From: Nitrospirales bacterium
GTDB taxonomy: Bacteria > Nitrospirota > Nitrospiria > Nitrospirales > UBA8639
Length of the DNA: 64,000 bases
Assembly: GCA_031315915.1 (NCBI GenBank)
Contig: JALDRK010000002.1
Location: forward strand, 124,001-188,000
Direction of reading: 5' to 3'
The position numbers and the translations under genes are program-made. Below the pieces are notes generated by a model that was not told the origin of the DNA, did no database searches, and worked only from the letters and a program-made list of their open reading frames with translations. Positions 26,094-35,019 of the stretch are shown here, one piece after another. The first letter of the stretch is position 1. Every line of letters begins with the position of its first letter.

Positions 26094-26834
26094 ATGAATG
26101 CGCCCTTTTTCTCTCGTGCATTATTTATCACCGGCACCGATACCGGGGTGGGAAAGACCTTGCTGACAGGCACCCTTCTGGTGGCACTTCAGCAACAGGG
26201 AAGAAAGATCGGCATTTTCAAGCCGGTCGAAACCGGCATCCATCCGTTGCGGGAAGCCCAATCCGATTCTGCCCGCCTTCGGCGATTATGTTCCTCAAAC
26301 CCGTCGCCTGACTCCATATGCCTCTATCGTTATGAACCACCGCTCTCCCCCCTGGCCTGTTCCCGCCTGCTCGCCAAACCCATTGACTGCATGAAAATTC
26401 TTCGCCATTCGCAGGTCTTAGCGCAACAGCATGAGTTGACCCTGATAGAAGGGGCCGGAGGTCTCCTCACTCCCCTGACCTTTACCCATACGATGTTGGA
26501 TCTTCTCGTGACATTACAGATTCCTTGCATGATAGTCAGTCGAACCGATCTGGGAGCCATTAACCATGCCCTCCTGACATTACGGACTCTGAAACAGACC
26601 GGCATTTCTACGCATGCCCTTGTGCTGAATGAACCCTCTTCAGCAAACGGAGCGGCATCCTTGCAAAGAGCCTCAACCATTGAACTGATTCGTGAACTGG
26701 CTTCAGTCCCGGTATACGGTCCCATTGGCTTTGAAAGCACGCTCGCCTCGAATTGGGAAACCGGTGTCCATCAACTGGCAGGGCACCAGGAAATCCAGCG
26801 GTTGATTAGGTCATTGACCCGAAAGGGGCTATAA
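26094..26834 (+). CDS. bioD: dethiobiotin synthase BioD
   Basis: It closes the ureido ring of dethiobiotin from diaminopelargonic acid, CO2 and ATP, the second-last step of biotin synthesis. The 246-residue protein has the P-loop GTDTGVGKTLLTG (about residues 13-25), the KPVETG loop, and EGAGGLLTPL. It follows the SDR gene after 33 bases. No bioA, bioB or bioF is visible in the window. The biotin product is used by AccB/AccC encoded just downstream on the other strand. Its last 29 bases overlap the end of thiE on the opposite strand. Confidence 0.95.
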   Translation: MNAPFFSRALFITGTDTGVGKTLLTGTLLVALQQQGRKIGIFKPVETGIHPLREAQSDSARLRRLCSSNPSPDSICLYRYEPPLSPLACSRLLAKPIDCMKILRHSQVLAQQHELTLIEGAGGLLTPLTFTHTMLDLLVTLQIPCMIVSRTDLGAINHALLTLRTLKQTGISTHALVLNEPSSANGAASLQRASTIELIRELASVPVYGPIGFESTLASNWETGVHQLAGHQEIQRLIRSLTRKGL

Positions 26835-27468
26835 ATTGACGGAGGGCTAATGGGCGATCAGAAGCCTCGAGAATCCCTGAAGCCACGGCTACACCGTCTG
26901 CCCCGGCTTCCCGCAAAGCCGGAATGGCGGATGATGTGATCCCGCCAATGGCAAACACCGGTAACGTTGTCAGGTGCCGTATGCGAGCCAGTTCTTCCAC
27001 GCCCACGACAGGCTCATGCTGGGTCTTGGTTTTGGTGGGGAAAATCGGACCAAATCCCAAATAATCGACCTCATCTTGTGAAGCAGCATAAACCTGGTCA
27101 GCATAATGAGTCGAGAGTCCAATCAATCGGTTGGTTCCCAGAATAGTTCGAGCTAACGTCACCGGCATGTCTTCTTGGCCTAAATGGACACCATCAGCCT
27201 CTACCGCTAATGCCAAGTCACAGCGGTCATTCACGATGAACAGCATCTTTCCCCGCGGGACCAGCTCTCTCAGCCTTTTTGCCCTGAGATAGGCCTCCTG
27301 CATAGAGCCGATTTTATCCCGATATTGGACTATTTGTACCCCGACCTGCACAGCCTCTCGCACGACCTCTTCCATGCCAGCTTGGTCCACTAAGGCCGCG
27401 TCTAATATAAGATACAAACCGCCAAGTAGCTTATGGTGCTCGGACCGTACACTCCGGGAAACATTCAT
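26806..27468 (-). CDS. thiE: thiamine phosphate synthase ThiE
   Basis: It joins hydroxymethylpyrimidine diphosphate and the thiazole phosphate to make thiamine phosphate. The 220-residue barrel has YRDK, NDRCDLALAVEADGVHLGQED (binding the pyrimidine diphosphate, read in two parts), GFGPIFPTKTK and AIGGI motifs. ATG 27468 overlaps the accC stop by four bases, so it is translationally coupled to a fatty-acid gene, an unusual partner. No thiC, thiG or TPP riboswitch is seen in the window. Confidence 0.95.
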   Translation of the reverse strand: MNVSRSVRSEHHKLLGGLYLILDAALVDQAGMEEVVREAVQVGVQIVQYRDKIGSMQEAYLRAKRLRELVPRGKMLFIVNDRCDLALAVEADGVHLGQEDMPVTLARTILGTNRLIGLSTHYADQVYAASQDEVDYLGFGPIFPTKTKTQHEPVVGVEELARIRHLTTLPVFAIGGITSSAIPALREAGADGVAVASGILEASDRPLALRQFIAPFGSMT

Positions 27469-28814
27469 ACCGAATGGAGGGCCAATAGACGGTCGAGAAA
27501 CCTGGTCGAAACCGGACCTTTCTGGAAATCAGAATTTTCCAGAATCCGACGGTGGAGGGGAATACTGGTTTTAATACCTTCAATCTCAAATTCATCTAAA
27601 GCCCGACGGATTCTGGCCAATGCTTCCTGACGATCCCGCCCATAGGCAATCAACTTGGCAATCATGGAATCGTAATAGGGATGGACGATCCCGGTGGTAT
27701 CCATGGCCGTATCGACCCGGATACCGGGACCGCCAGGAGGATGGAACTTGGAAATGGGGCCAGGACTTGGCGTCAGCTTATCCGGACATTCGGCATTAAT
27801 GCGACATTCGATGGCATGCCCTCTCAATTGGATATCTTTTTGACGATAGGGCAGTTCCTGACCGGCCGCAATGCGAATTTGTTCCTTAATTAAATCGATG
27901 CCGGTGACCATTTCCGTCACCGGATGTTCCACCTGAATCCGGGTATTCACTTCCATAAAATAGAACCGACCTTTTTGGTCCAAAAGAAATTCCACCGTCC
28001 CGGCATTCCGGTATTTCACCGATTTAATCACATCCACTGCCACCTGACCCATCTTACGTCTGAGCGACTCATCCAAAGCCGGAGACGGAGACTCTTCCAA
28101 CACCTTTTGATAGCGCCGCTGAATGGAGCAATCCCGCTCATAAAAATGCACCACATGGCCATAATGATCGGCCAACACCTGAAATTCGATATGCCTGGGA
28201 TCTTCAAAAAACCGTTCGATATAGACCCCTCCATTTCCAAAAGCATTCTGGGCTTCCAGTTGAGACGACTCAAGGGCTTGAACTAGTTCCCCTTCTTCCC
28301 AGACAACCCGCATACCCCGCCCGCCCCCGCCGGCAGAGGCTTTCACGATGACGGGAAATCCCAACCGTTTCGCGACGGTCAACCCTTCCTTGATTTCTTG
28401 AATCTCGCCATCGCTGCCCGGAAGAACGGGAATACCCCGCTTTTTCATATGAGCCCGAGCCTTCGATTTATCACTCAGGAGAGCGATATGTTCCGAGGAG
28501 GGACCAATGAACGTGATGCCAATGGACTCGCACACTTCGGCAAAATGCGCATTTTCAGCCAGGAATCCATACCCAGGATGAATGGCATCCACTCCGGTAA
28601 TTTCAGCGGCGCTCAACACGTTGGGAATGTTCCGGTAGCTGAGCCCGCCTTCCGCAGGCCCCACACAGACATGTTCATCGGCATAACGGACATGCAAAGA
28701 CTTGGCATCCACGTCCGAATGGATCGCCACGGTCCGAATATCAAGCTCCCTGCAAGCTCGAATCACACGAAGTGCAATCTCACCGCGATTGGCTACTAAT
28801 ATTTTTTTAAACAC
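27465..28814 (-). CDS. accC: acetyl-CoA carboxylase, biotin carboxylase subunit AccC
   Basis: It carboxylates the biotin on AccB with ATP and bicarbonate, starting fatty-acid synthesis. The 449-residue protein has the full ATP-grasp layout: N-terminal NRGEIALRVIRACRELDI, the glycine-rich KASAGGGGRGMR, the EVNTRIQVEHPVTEMVTGID (biotin carboxylase signature), and HAIECRINAE. It is 80 bases after accB and overlaps thiE by ATGA. Length and motifs fit AccC rather than pyruvate carboxylase, which would be longer. Confidence 0.97.
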   Translation of the reverse strand: MFKKILVANRGEIALRVIRACRELDIRTVAIHSDVDAKSLHVRYADEHVCVGPAEGGLSYRNIPNVLSAAEITGVDAIHPGYGFLAENAHFAEVCESIGITFIGPSSEHIALLSDKSKARAHMKKRGIPVLPGSDGEIQEIKEGLTVAKRLGFPVIVKASAGGGGRGMRVVWEEGELVQALESSQLEAQNAFGNGGVYIERFFEDPRHIEFQVLADHYGHVVHFYERDCSIQRRYQKVLEESPSPALDESLRRKMGQVAVDVIKSVKYRNAGTVEFLLDQKGRFYFMEVNTRIQVEHPVTEMVTGIDLIKEQIRIAAGQELPYRQKDIQLRGHAIECRINAECPDKLTPSPGPISKFHPPGGPGIRVDTAMDTTGIVHPYYDSMIAKLIAYGRDRQEALARIRRALDEFEIEGIKTSIPLHRRILENSDFQKGPVSTRFLDRLLALHSV

Positions 28815-28894
28815 ACTATCCCTTCACGGATCTATAGCAACAGTGTTCAACACGCACGAATCCATTCCCTCAGCAGAATAGGTCTTTCTGTAGG

Positions 28895-29362
28895 TTAGGC
28901 TATGGGTTGCGGATCAATCAAAAACAGTGGCTGGCCGAACTCGACAGGGGTGGCACTTTCCACCAAAATCTTGATCACTCGGCCATCGGATTCTGCCTCG
29001 ATTTCATTCATGAGCTTCATGGCCTCTACGATACACAACACCTGCCCTTTTTTCACGATATCGCCTTCCTCAACATAAGGATCGGTATCGGGGGATGCGG
29101 CACGATAGAACGTTCCCACGATGGGAGAAGTTACCGTCAGAAATTGATCATGATCCGACATGGTCCCTGAACTGTACATGGGTGGTGGTGATGGCGTGTC
29201 CACCATAATGGTTGGCTCGACAGCAGCCACTGGCACCGTAGGCGGCAGATCACGCCGAACACGAATTCGAACCCCTTTTTTCTCCAGTTCGAGTTCGGTC
29301 AATTGGTACCGGTTCAGTAATTCCACTAAATCTTCAATTTCTTTTCGGGAAGAGTCTGCCAT
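28895..29362 (-). CDS. accB: acetyl-CoA carboxylase biotin carboxyl carrier protein AccB
   Basis: It carries the carboxy-biotin between AccC and the transferase. The 155-residue protein has an N-terminal helix (EIEDLVELLNRYQLTELEL), a Pro/Thr-rich linker (about residues 48-75), and a C-terminal biotinyl domain with VEAMKLMNEIEA, in which the Lys is biotinylated. ATG 29362 has AGGAT six bases upstream; an in-frame start at 29389 is less likely. It lies between efp and accC. Confidence 0.96.
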   Translation of the reverse strand: MADSSRKEIEDLVELLNRYQLTELELEKKGVRIRVRRDLPPTVPVAAVEPTIMVDTPSPPPMYSSGTMSDHDQFLTVTSPIVGTFYRAASPDTDPYVEEGDIVKKGQVLCIVEAMKLMNEIEAESDGRVIKILVESATPVEFGQPLFLIDPQPIA

Positions 29363-29418
29363 AGTTATCCTAAGATGAAAGTGCCGCACACGGTGAGTGA
29401 ACGTTCTATCCGATGATG

Positions 29419-29979
29419 TTATCGTACTCGTTCCACATATGACCGGGTTCTGGTGTCGATTTTAATGGTTTCTCCAGCCTCCAGATATAAAGGCACCTTA
29501 ATCACCGCTCCGGTTTCCACAGTGACCGGCTTGGTGCCTCCGGACGCCGTATCCCCGCGAACGCTGGGGTCGGCCTCCACCACCTTGAGTTCCATGAAAA
29601 TCGGTAATTCAACGGAAATAGGCTCATCATGATACAACAAAATTTTCACGACCGTATTTTCTTTTAATAAATCCGTATTTTCTCCCAATTGACTCTTCGG
29701 ATAGGTAAACTGTTCAAAATTGTTCGTATCCATGAACGTATAGTCATCCCCTCCGCTATAGAGAAATTGCATATCCCGTTCATCCAGATTGGGTTCATCA
29801 AATTTTTCTCCTGAACGAAAGGTCCGGTCAATGACACTCTTCGTTCTGTAGCCCTTGAGTTTTGTTCTGACAAACGCTCCTCCCTTACCCGGTTTTACGT
29901 GCTGAAATTCCACAATATAATATGGCTCACCATCCAGCTCGAGACGGGCCCCATTTCGAAAATCCGCAGTCGTAATCAC
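29419..29979 (-). CDS. efp: elongation factor P
   Basis: EF-P relieves ribosome stalling at polyproline stretches. The 186-residue protein has the three-domain layout: an N-terminal KOW-like domain with the loop KPGKGGAF, where Lys34 is the modified position in many bacteria, then two OB-fold domains ending in IKIDTRTRSYVERV. The start is GTG 29979 with GGGAG nine bases upstream; an ATG nearby is out of frame. It follows aroQ by 42 bases and precedes accB by 56, the common aroQ-efp-accBC order. Confidence 0.97.
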   Translation of the reverse strand: MITTADFRNGARLELDGEPYYIVEFQHVKPGKGGAFVRTKLKGYRTKSVIDRTFRSGEKFDEPNLDERDMQFLYSGGDDYTFMDTNNFEQFTYPKSQLGENTDLLKENTVVKILLYHDEPISVELPIFMELKVVEADPSVRGDTASGGTKPVTVETGAVIKVPLYLEAGETIKIDTRTRSYVERVR

Positions 29980-30021
29980 GCCATCATACTCCCTCTAAAA
30001 GTGAAAATACCGTCCTGGGTC

Positions 30022-30468
30022 CTATCGGGCCGGCTTCTGCTGAAGAACCGCGACGACCGCTCTGAGACCCAACAAATAACTAGTCATTCCGAATCCCGAT
30101 ATTTGTCCCACCGCCACGGGAGCCAGGAAGGAACGCCGACGAAAACTTTCCCGTGTATGAATGTTGGATAAATGAACTTCAATAAACGGAATACCTACGG
30201 CCAGCACCGCATCCCTTAGGGCCACACTAGTATGCGTATAGGCTGCAGGATTCATTACTACGCCCTGATAGTGTCCGACGGCCTCTTGTATCCAGGTGAC
30301 TAACTCCCCTTCCATATTGGACTGCCGACATTCCACCGATACCCCTAACTCTCCGGCTAACTTGCCGATGGCCTCATTGATGTCTTTCAAGGTTTCCCGT
30401 CCATACAAGCCAGGCTCGCGTGTCCCAAGCAAATTCAAGTTAGGTCCGTGTAATACTAAAATCTTCAC
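30022..30468 (-). CDS. aroQ: 3-dehydroquinate dehydratase, type II
   Basis: It dehydrates 3-dehydroquinate in the shikimate pathway. The 148-residue protein shows the type II motifs: [12 protein letters not shown] with the catalytic loop Arg and Tyr (PGLYG), [24 protein letters not shown] and [14 protein letters not shown], in which the His is catalytic. The start is GTG 30468, with GAGGAG six bases upstream. It is the first gene of the operon whose promoter lies at 30566-30594. Confidence 0.97.
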   Translation of the reverse strand: MKILVLHGPNLNLLGTREPGLYGRETLKDINEAIGKLAGELGVSVECRQSNMEGELVTWIQEAVGHYQGVVMNPAAYTHTSVALRDAVLAVGIPFIEVHLSNIHTRESFRRRSFLAPVAVGQISGFGMTSYLLGLRAVVAVLQQKPAR

Positions 30469-30565
30469 AAAAGACTCCTCCTGAAAGAACCGATCAGGGA
30501 ATTAGCCTTCGAGTTGAGAAACAGGCATTGATGACTGGAAGGTCCGAAAGGAAAGGATAAACAGG

Positions 30566-30594
30566 ATTGTATCAGTGAGGAACGGATGGGTCAA
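30566..30594 (-). promoter_or_regulatory. near-consensus promoter of the aroQ-efp-accBC-thiE operon
   Basis: Minus-strand TTGACC (30594-30589) and TACAAT (30571-30566) are exactly 17 bases apart, each matching the sigma-70 consensus at five of six positions. The predicted leader is about 90 bases long before the aroQ GTG. The -35 box lies just seven bases below the stop of the upstream DUF2779 gene. Confidence 0.8.
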
Positions 30595-30600
30595 CGGATT

Positions 30601-32196
30601 TTATGCATCTTCTCTCGGTAACCAAGCCTGTTCGGCACGGGATTTAAGCACTCGCCGTAACTCCACCATCGCACGGGTATCCCGCTCACAATAGGCCTCA
30701 AGTTCTTGCGCGATCCTGGCACGCTCGATTAAGTCAGACTCCTCAGTGACCATTCGACGGTACATGACGGATGCGACCGCCCCGTTCTGGATTTCTAAGT
30801 CATCATAGGCCAATTCGGGCACCAGGGCCGGCAGCACGGTTTTTATAGAAAAAGACCCTTTGAAATCCGGATGATAGTATTGCTGTTGAATGACGGAAAG
30901 CAAATCCCACAAACGCCGGATCACTTTTAACAAGGCCGGTTTCAGATTCGGCAGCCAGTCCCCCAGAGCCAATAACAGATAGCGTTCGTACTCCGAGTAC
31001 ACACAAATCGTGCCAGATTCCCCAACACTTTCCAATAGACTGAGTGCCACTTCTTCGCGAGGATCTCGACCATCGGTACATAAATATTGATGATGCACTA
31101 CAGTTCCATCGGGATACTCAATGTGATTGGACCATTGAAATGGGATGGGACGATACGGCCTGGTTTGGGGGAACAATGGGATGGCTGGCATAAAGGTTTC
31201 AAAATCCAAATGATGGACGGGATACCGAACCGACTCCAACCTTGCCCGAAGCAACGGGGAAATCCATTCCACATCATTTTTGACACGACGCTGGACATCC
31301 GTCAGTTCATAATGATCCGGAATCTCATCAATCGTTTCGATTCCCTCTTCCATCAACGCCTTTTGCAGTTTTGAACTGCCGGGTAGATAAAAGACCCATC
31401 GTGAAGGCTTATCCTTGGTGCAATGCGCCCAGAACGGACATTCATAGGGCATATGACAATGGACATCCGGGGCAATGTCAGGCGGAGTCGGGGCGTTCAA
31501 TACCGCCCACATGTCTTCCAGTTCTGGGAGCAGGACGGCTTGCCGACGCGTGACTTCTTGGGTCATATTCACCAGGGAAAACATTTCTGCTAAATTCAAT
31601 CCTTCCCCCTGAAACGCGTACTGGGTATTCAAATGCATCAGCGCACAGGCCTCAATCTGAAGCCCGCCCTTCTCCAATACCGTCATTTGAATGGCCAGAT
31701 CATCCAGGTGAGTCGGCTTCACTTTGGAAGTGGCTTTGACCTCTATCAATCGCCAACGGTCAGGAGCCAACCGTTCCAATACGTCAACTCTGACCAGCAC
31801 CCCTTGCCAGACAAATGCCCCCTCAAAGATGGCTGGTACGTCAGGATTCGATACCAACATCGAGGTTCGACTCAACGCGGCCGGAATTTGCCGATGGGTT
31901 TCTTCCACCAACACTCCACCGGGAAAATATTCTCGAGCGACCACGCCAACTTCCGTTCCCATATCCATAATGGCTCGCCGATCCGGAGTGGGAGGCGTGG
32001 CTAATTCAGGGGAATGAATCTCCAGATACAATCGTTTCGAACATTGGATGCCTGCTAAAAACCGGCTTTTGGATAACCGGTGTGTTGGGACCGAAATCGC
32101 GGGAATCTCAGAGCTCAATTCCAAATCCTTCCCATCTTGAATCACTGCAGAATGGGCGTTCGAAGGCGAATGACTCACATCATTTGTACTCGACAT
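30601..32196 (-). CDS. DUF2779 protein: Cas4-like nuclease fused to DnaQ-like exonuclease
   Basis: The 531-residue protein reads as two nuclease domains. Residues 30-270 follow a Cas4/AddB-like PD-(D/E)XK pattern: CSKRLYLE, then VRVDVLE, the E-x-K in IEVKATSKVKP, and a later Cys cluster (VHCHMPYECPFWAHC) that could bind an iron-sulfur centre. Residues 330-525 form a DUF2779 RNase H-like exonuclease: HLDFETF (first acidic pair), YSEYERYLL, KTVLPALV and YCERDTRAMVEL with the last Asp. Roles in DNA or RNA trimming are inferred. No CRISPR array or cas gene is nearby. The start is uncertain; TTG 32211 and ATG 32196 are both in frame. Confidence 0.8.
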   Translation of the reverse strand: MSSTNDVSHSPSNAHSAVIQDGKDLELSSEIPAISVPTHRLSKSRFLAGIQCSKRLYLEIHSPELATPPTPDRRAIMDMGTEVGVVAREYFPGGVLVEETHRQIPAALSRTSMLVSNPDVPAIFEGAFVWQGVLVRVDVLERLAPDRWRLIEVKATSKVKPTHLDDLAIQMTVLEKGGLQIEACALMHLNTQYAFQGEGLNLAEMFSLVNMTQEVTRRQAVLLPELEDMWAVLNAPTPPDIAPDVHCHMPYECPFWAHCTKDKPSRWVFYLPGSSKLQKALMEEGIETIDEIPDHYELTDVQRRVKNDVEWISPLLRARLESVRYPVHHLDFETFMPAIPLFPQTRPYRPIPFQWSNHIEYPDGTVVHHQYLCTDGRDPREEVALSLLESVGESGTICVYSEYERYLLLALGDWLPNLKPALLKVIRRLWDLLSVIQQQYYHPDFKGSFSIKTVLPALVPELAYDDLEIQNGAVASVMYRRMVTEESDLIERARIAQELEAYCERDTRAMVELRRVLKSRAEQAWLPREDA

Positions 32197-32279
32197 GGGA
32201 GAAATATTCAATCGTCATCTAAAATTGGTTCATTCGATAAATATATTTCGGGTTGACTCGTCGGTATAATACTTCCAGT

Positions 32280-32807
32280 ATGTCTCCCTCTGCATTACCT
32301 GACTACCTTTCATCCAGACCTGGTTCCAGCCTCGCCCATCAAGAAATACGACAATTGGCCCATTGGTTGGCCCAATTTCTGGATGCCACATGGATTATTC
32401 CTGGAACCACCATCAAAATTGGTCTGGATCCCCTTCTTGGTTTGATTCCAGGGTTTGGAGATATCCTGAGTAACGCCGTAGGATCCCTTCTGCTCTTTCT
32501 TGCCACCAAAGCGGGAGTTCCCCGGATCGTCATTGCCCGGATGGCTCTGAATGTATGTATCAACATGGCCATGGGAGTCATTCCTGGTATAGGCGTTGTG
32601 TTTTCGATCTGGTTTAAAAGTAATCTGCGGAATGCCCAACTCTTGGACCGGCACTGCCGGTCAGACGGACGGGCTGTTGCCCTGGCAGACTGGACATATG
32701 TGGGAGCCGTCCTCGGCCTCATGCTTGCGCTGATGGTTGGCATTCTCGGTGGCGTGGTATGGGCTGTTTCTTCTCTGATGGAATTTCTCCGCACACTACC
32801 CACTTAA
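32280..32807 (+). CDS. DUF4112 membrane protein
   Basis: A 175-residue inner-membrane protein. The central region has the DUF4112 pattern IGLDPLLGLIPGFGDILSNA followed by two hydrophobic segments (about 55-80 and 83-115) and a last helix at about 140-165. The function of the family is unknown. It is divergent from the DUF2779 gene and its end meets the end of hemW with three bases between them. ATG 32280 and an upstream TTG at 32253 are in frame; neither has a clear ribosome binding site. Confidence 0.8.
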   Translation: MSPSALPDYLSSRPGSSLAHQEIRQLAHWLAQFLDATWIIPGTTIKIGLDPLLGLIPGFGDILSNAVGSLLLFLATKAGVPRIVIARMALNVCINMAMGVIPGIGVVFSIWFKSNLRNAQLLDRHCRSDGRAVALADWTYVGAVLGLMLALMVGILGGVVWAVSSLMEFLRTLPT

Positions 32808-32810
32808 CGC

Positions 32811-34031
32811 TTACCACAACATATGCCCAACGGTATCAGCGAGTTCCCGTCCTCTTTCCGTCAACACATAGCGATTGCCCGATTGGGAAAGCAGATTGTC
32901 AGTCAACAACTGTGCCAGTGATTGGGTCCACTTCACCTCATGCTCCAAACAGTCTACCCATTCCGTGGGTATGCCTTCCACCCGGCGTAATCCGAAAATG
33001 ACCCGTTCCTTGTGCTGTCGGACTTCATCCAACACTTCCATATCAGAAACGGGAATCTGTCCGTTCCCAAGCTGTCCGGAGTATTCCAAAACATCCGGAA
33101 CATTCCCCCATCGCACCCCACTAACGTAGGACTGTGCGCTTGGGCCAAAGCCGAGATAATCCTGCCCTTGCCAATATTTCAAATTATGCCGACAGGCATA
33201 GCCCGGGTGAGCCCAATTGGAAATCTCATATCGTGTCAACCCGGATCTTTGAGCCTGATCATTGACCGAATTCTGAAACACGGCTTCTTCTTCCGGATCA
33301 CAGTTCCGTAAAACCCCCTGCTCCCACTGACGGTAAAACCTGGTTCCCTCTTCAATTGAAAGGGCATAGCAGGAAAGATGTCGCGGCCTCATCTCCAAGA
33401 CCTGACACACCGTGTCATCCCAACTGGACAAAGTTTGCCCTGGAAGTCCATACATTAAGTCCAAATTGATATTGGACAGTCCTGCAGCTTTGGATGCCTG
33501 GACCGCATCATGAACCGGTTGTGTCTCTGAGCAAAGGCCAAGGGTTTCCCTTTCATGGGGAACCAACGTCTGGACTCCCATGCTGACTCGCGTGACACCA
33601 TACGCTTTCAGCGCGCTCAATTTATCAAAAGAGACAGACTCGGAAGTTGCTTCCACCGTCACCTCGGCTTGTGCATCCAGTTTCCAATTCAATTTCACAC
33701 AGTTCAAAATGTCACCCAACTGACTGGCCGACAGTACCGTTGGGGTACCTCCACCAAAATATACCGTGGATACTTTGCGAAGCACGAAATCCTCTTTCGA
33801 AGCCCAAAGGACCATTTCTTTTTTCAGATCGTCAACAAACTGCTTCATTCGCTTTTCAGTTTGGATAACCAGATAAAACGCGCAGAAATGGCATCGACGA
33901 GCACAAAACGGTATATGGATGTATAGACCGACATCCTCAGAGATTATGGGACTACGCAATGGAGTCGTGCTTTTCACGGAATTTTTTATTGATCCGGGTT
34001 TTTGTACAAGGCTATTCTCTGGTGCAACCAT
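32811..34031 (-). CDS. hemW: radical SAM haem chaperone HemW
   Basis: HemW, once annotated as coproporphyrinogen oxidase, carries haem and hands it to respiratory enzymes. The 406-residue protein has the start YIHIPFCARRCHFCAF, that is C-x3-C-x2-C for the 4Fe-4S cluster without the fourth Cys found in HemN. Further matches are VYFGGGTPTVL, MGVQTL, DLMYGLPGQT and the C-terminal HemN domain (about 310-400). The absence of the HemN extra Cys and N-terminal extension supports HemW. The ATG at 34031 is the only clear start. It lies about 140 bases after the flavin reductase gene. Confidence 0.92.
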   Translation of the reverse strand: MVAPENSLVQKPGSIKNSVKSTTPLRSPIISEDVGLYIHIPFCARRCHFCAFYLVIQTEKRMKQFVDDLKKEMVLWASKEDFVLRKVSTVYFGGGTPTVLSASQLGDILNCVKLNWKLDAQAEVTVEATSESVSFDKLSALKAYGVTRVSMGVQTLVPHERETLGLCSETQPVHDAVQASKAAGLSNINLDLMYGLPGQTLSSWDDTVCQVLEMRPRHLSCYALSIEEGTRFYRQWEQGVLRNCDPEEEAVFQNSVNDQAQRSGLTRYEISNWAHPGYACRHNLKYWQGQDYLGFGPSAQSYVSGVRWGNVPDVLEYSGQLGNGQIPVSDMEVLDEVRQHKERVIFGLRRVEGIPTEWVDCLEHEVKWTQSLAQLLTDNLLSQSGNRYVLTERGRELADTVGHMLW

Positions 34032-34169
34032 ACTTAGCAGACCTTATCCCTTCACAAGTGTTCGTCGGATTTTTCTATTTATGCTCTCCGATAATATTTA
34101 ATATTCCCAAGGATTGATCCATCGCGGTGTTTCAAAATACACAATACCGAAACTCGATCCTTGCGATAC

Positions 34170-34886
34170 TCATTCCGACTCGTGATGCCGCTCACGATAT
34201 ATCCGGGTCACACCACGCTGATGAAGCAGCGCCGTGACCTCCCTCACCATTTTTCGTCCCCCGCAAACGTACACCGCATACCGTTCAAGGTTTTTCATAT
34301 CCCGTAGAAGTTGCGTCACCCGCCCCTTATGGCCGGGCCACTGGTTGCCCCCTTGTGACAAGGTGAGGGTAAAAGAGAATTGTGGATATTGGACGGTCCA
34401 TGATTCAAATTCCTCAAAGAAATAGATATCAGATTCCCGACGAAGCCCCCATAAGAGCGTGACGGGTTGCGATCTCCCATTTTCCAACATGGACGCAATC
34501 ATAGAGCGGATAGGCGCAATGCCGGTCCCTGTCGCGATAAATAGCAGTTCCCGATCAGGATCGTCCTGTAAACAAAAAGACCCGAACGGTCCTTGTATCA
34601 CCAATTCCTGTCCAACAGATTGGTTCCGTAAGTATTCTGATCCAATCCCCTGCTCTCCTTGGTCAAATAGTAAACAAACGCGATTTGAAGAACTGGGTGC
34701 AGAGGTTAAGGAATAATACCGGCGAATGGGTGCCTCGGAATGAGAGGTAGGCACGGCAATAGCTATAGCTTGCCCTGGTTGGAATGTCAGTGCCGGTGGG
34801 TCCACCACGGTCAGAGTTAATTCAGATACGTCAGGCACCAGCATACGGACTGAAGCAATTTTCACCCGATAAGACTGCCAGCTCAT
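34170..34886 (-). CDS. FAD/NAD(P)-binding ferredoxin reductase-like oxidoreductase
   Basis: A 238-residue flavin reductase of the ferredoxin-NADP reductase superfamily. FAD-binding motifs RRYYSLTS (about 56-63) and the NAD-binding ATGTGIAPIRSMI (about 118-130) and YVCGGRKMV near the C-terminus are clear. It has no ferredoxin domain, so it probably passes electrons between NAD(P)H and a separate partner. It is upstream of hemW on the same strand, which may or may not be meaningful. Confidence 0.85.
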   Translation of the reverse strand: MSWQSYRVKIASVRMLVPDVSELTLTVVDPPALTFQPGQAIAIAVPTSHSEAPIRRYYSLTSAPSSSNRVCLLFDQGEQGIGSEYLRNQSVGQELVIQGPFGSFCLQDDPDRELLFIATGTGIAPIRSMIASMLENGRSQPVTLLWGLRRESDIYFFEEFESWTVQYPQFSFTLTLSQGGNQWPGHKGRVTQLLRDMKNLERYAVYVCGGRKMVREVTALLHQRGVTRIYRERHHESE

Positions 34887-34954
34887 ATCAGGAATGTATT
34901 GAATCCTGACGAATCTGGCAAGAGATCCAGGAAAGAACTTGAAGCTTCACCTTT

Positions 34955-34993
34955 AAAAAAAAAAGGGGGCGGCCTATAGATATGGCCGCCCCC
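34955..34993 (-). terminator. terminator of the hsp20 gene
   Basis: A 10-bp G/C-only stem (34965-34974 with 34984-34993), a nine-base loop and ten A on the plus strand, that is U10 on the minus transcript. It starts 26 bases after the hsp20 stop at 35020. Confidence 0.95.
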
Positions 34994-35019
34994 AAATCCT
35001 GAACGAACCGGGTTGCCGG

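Noticed and set aside
30601..32196. CRISPR-associated Cas4
   Set aside because: No repeats, spacers or cas genes occur in the window, and the extra DnaQ-like domain is not part of Cas4.
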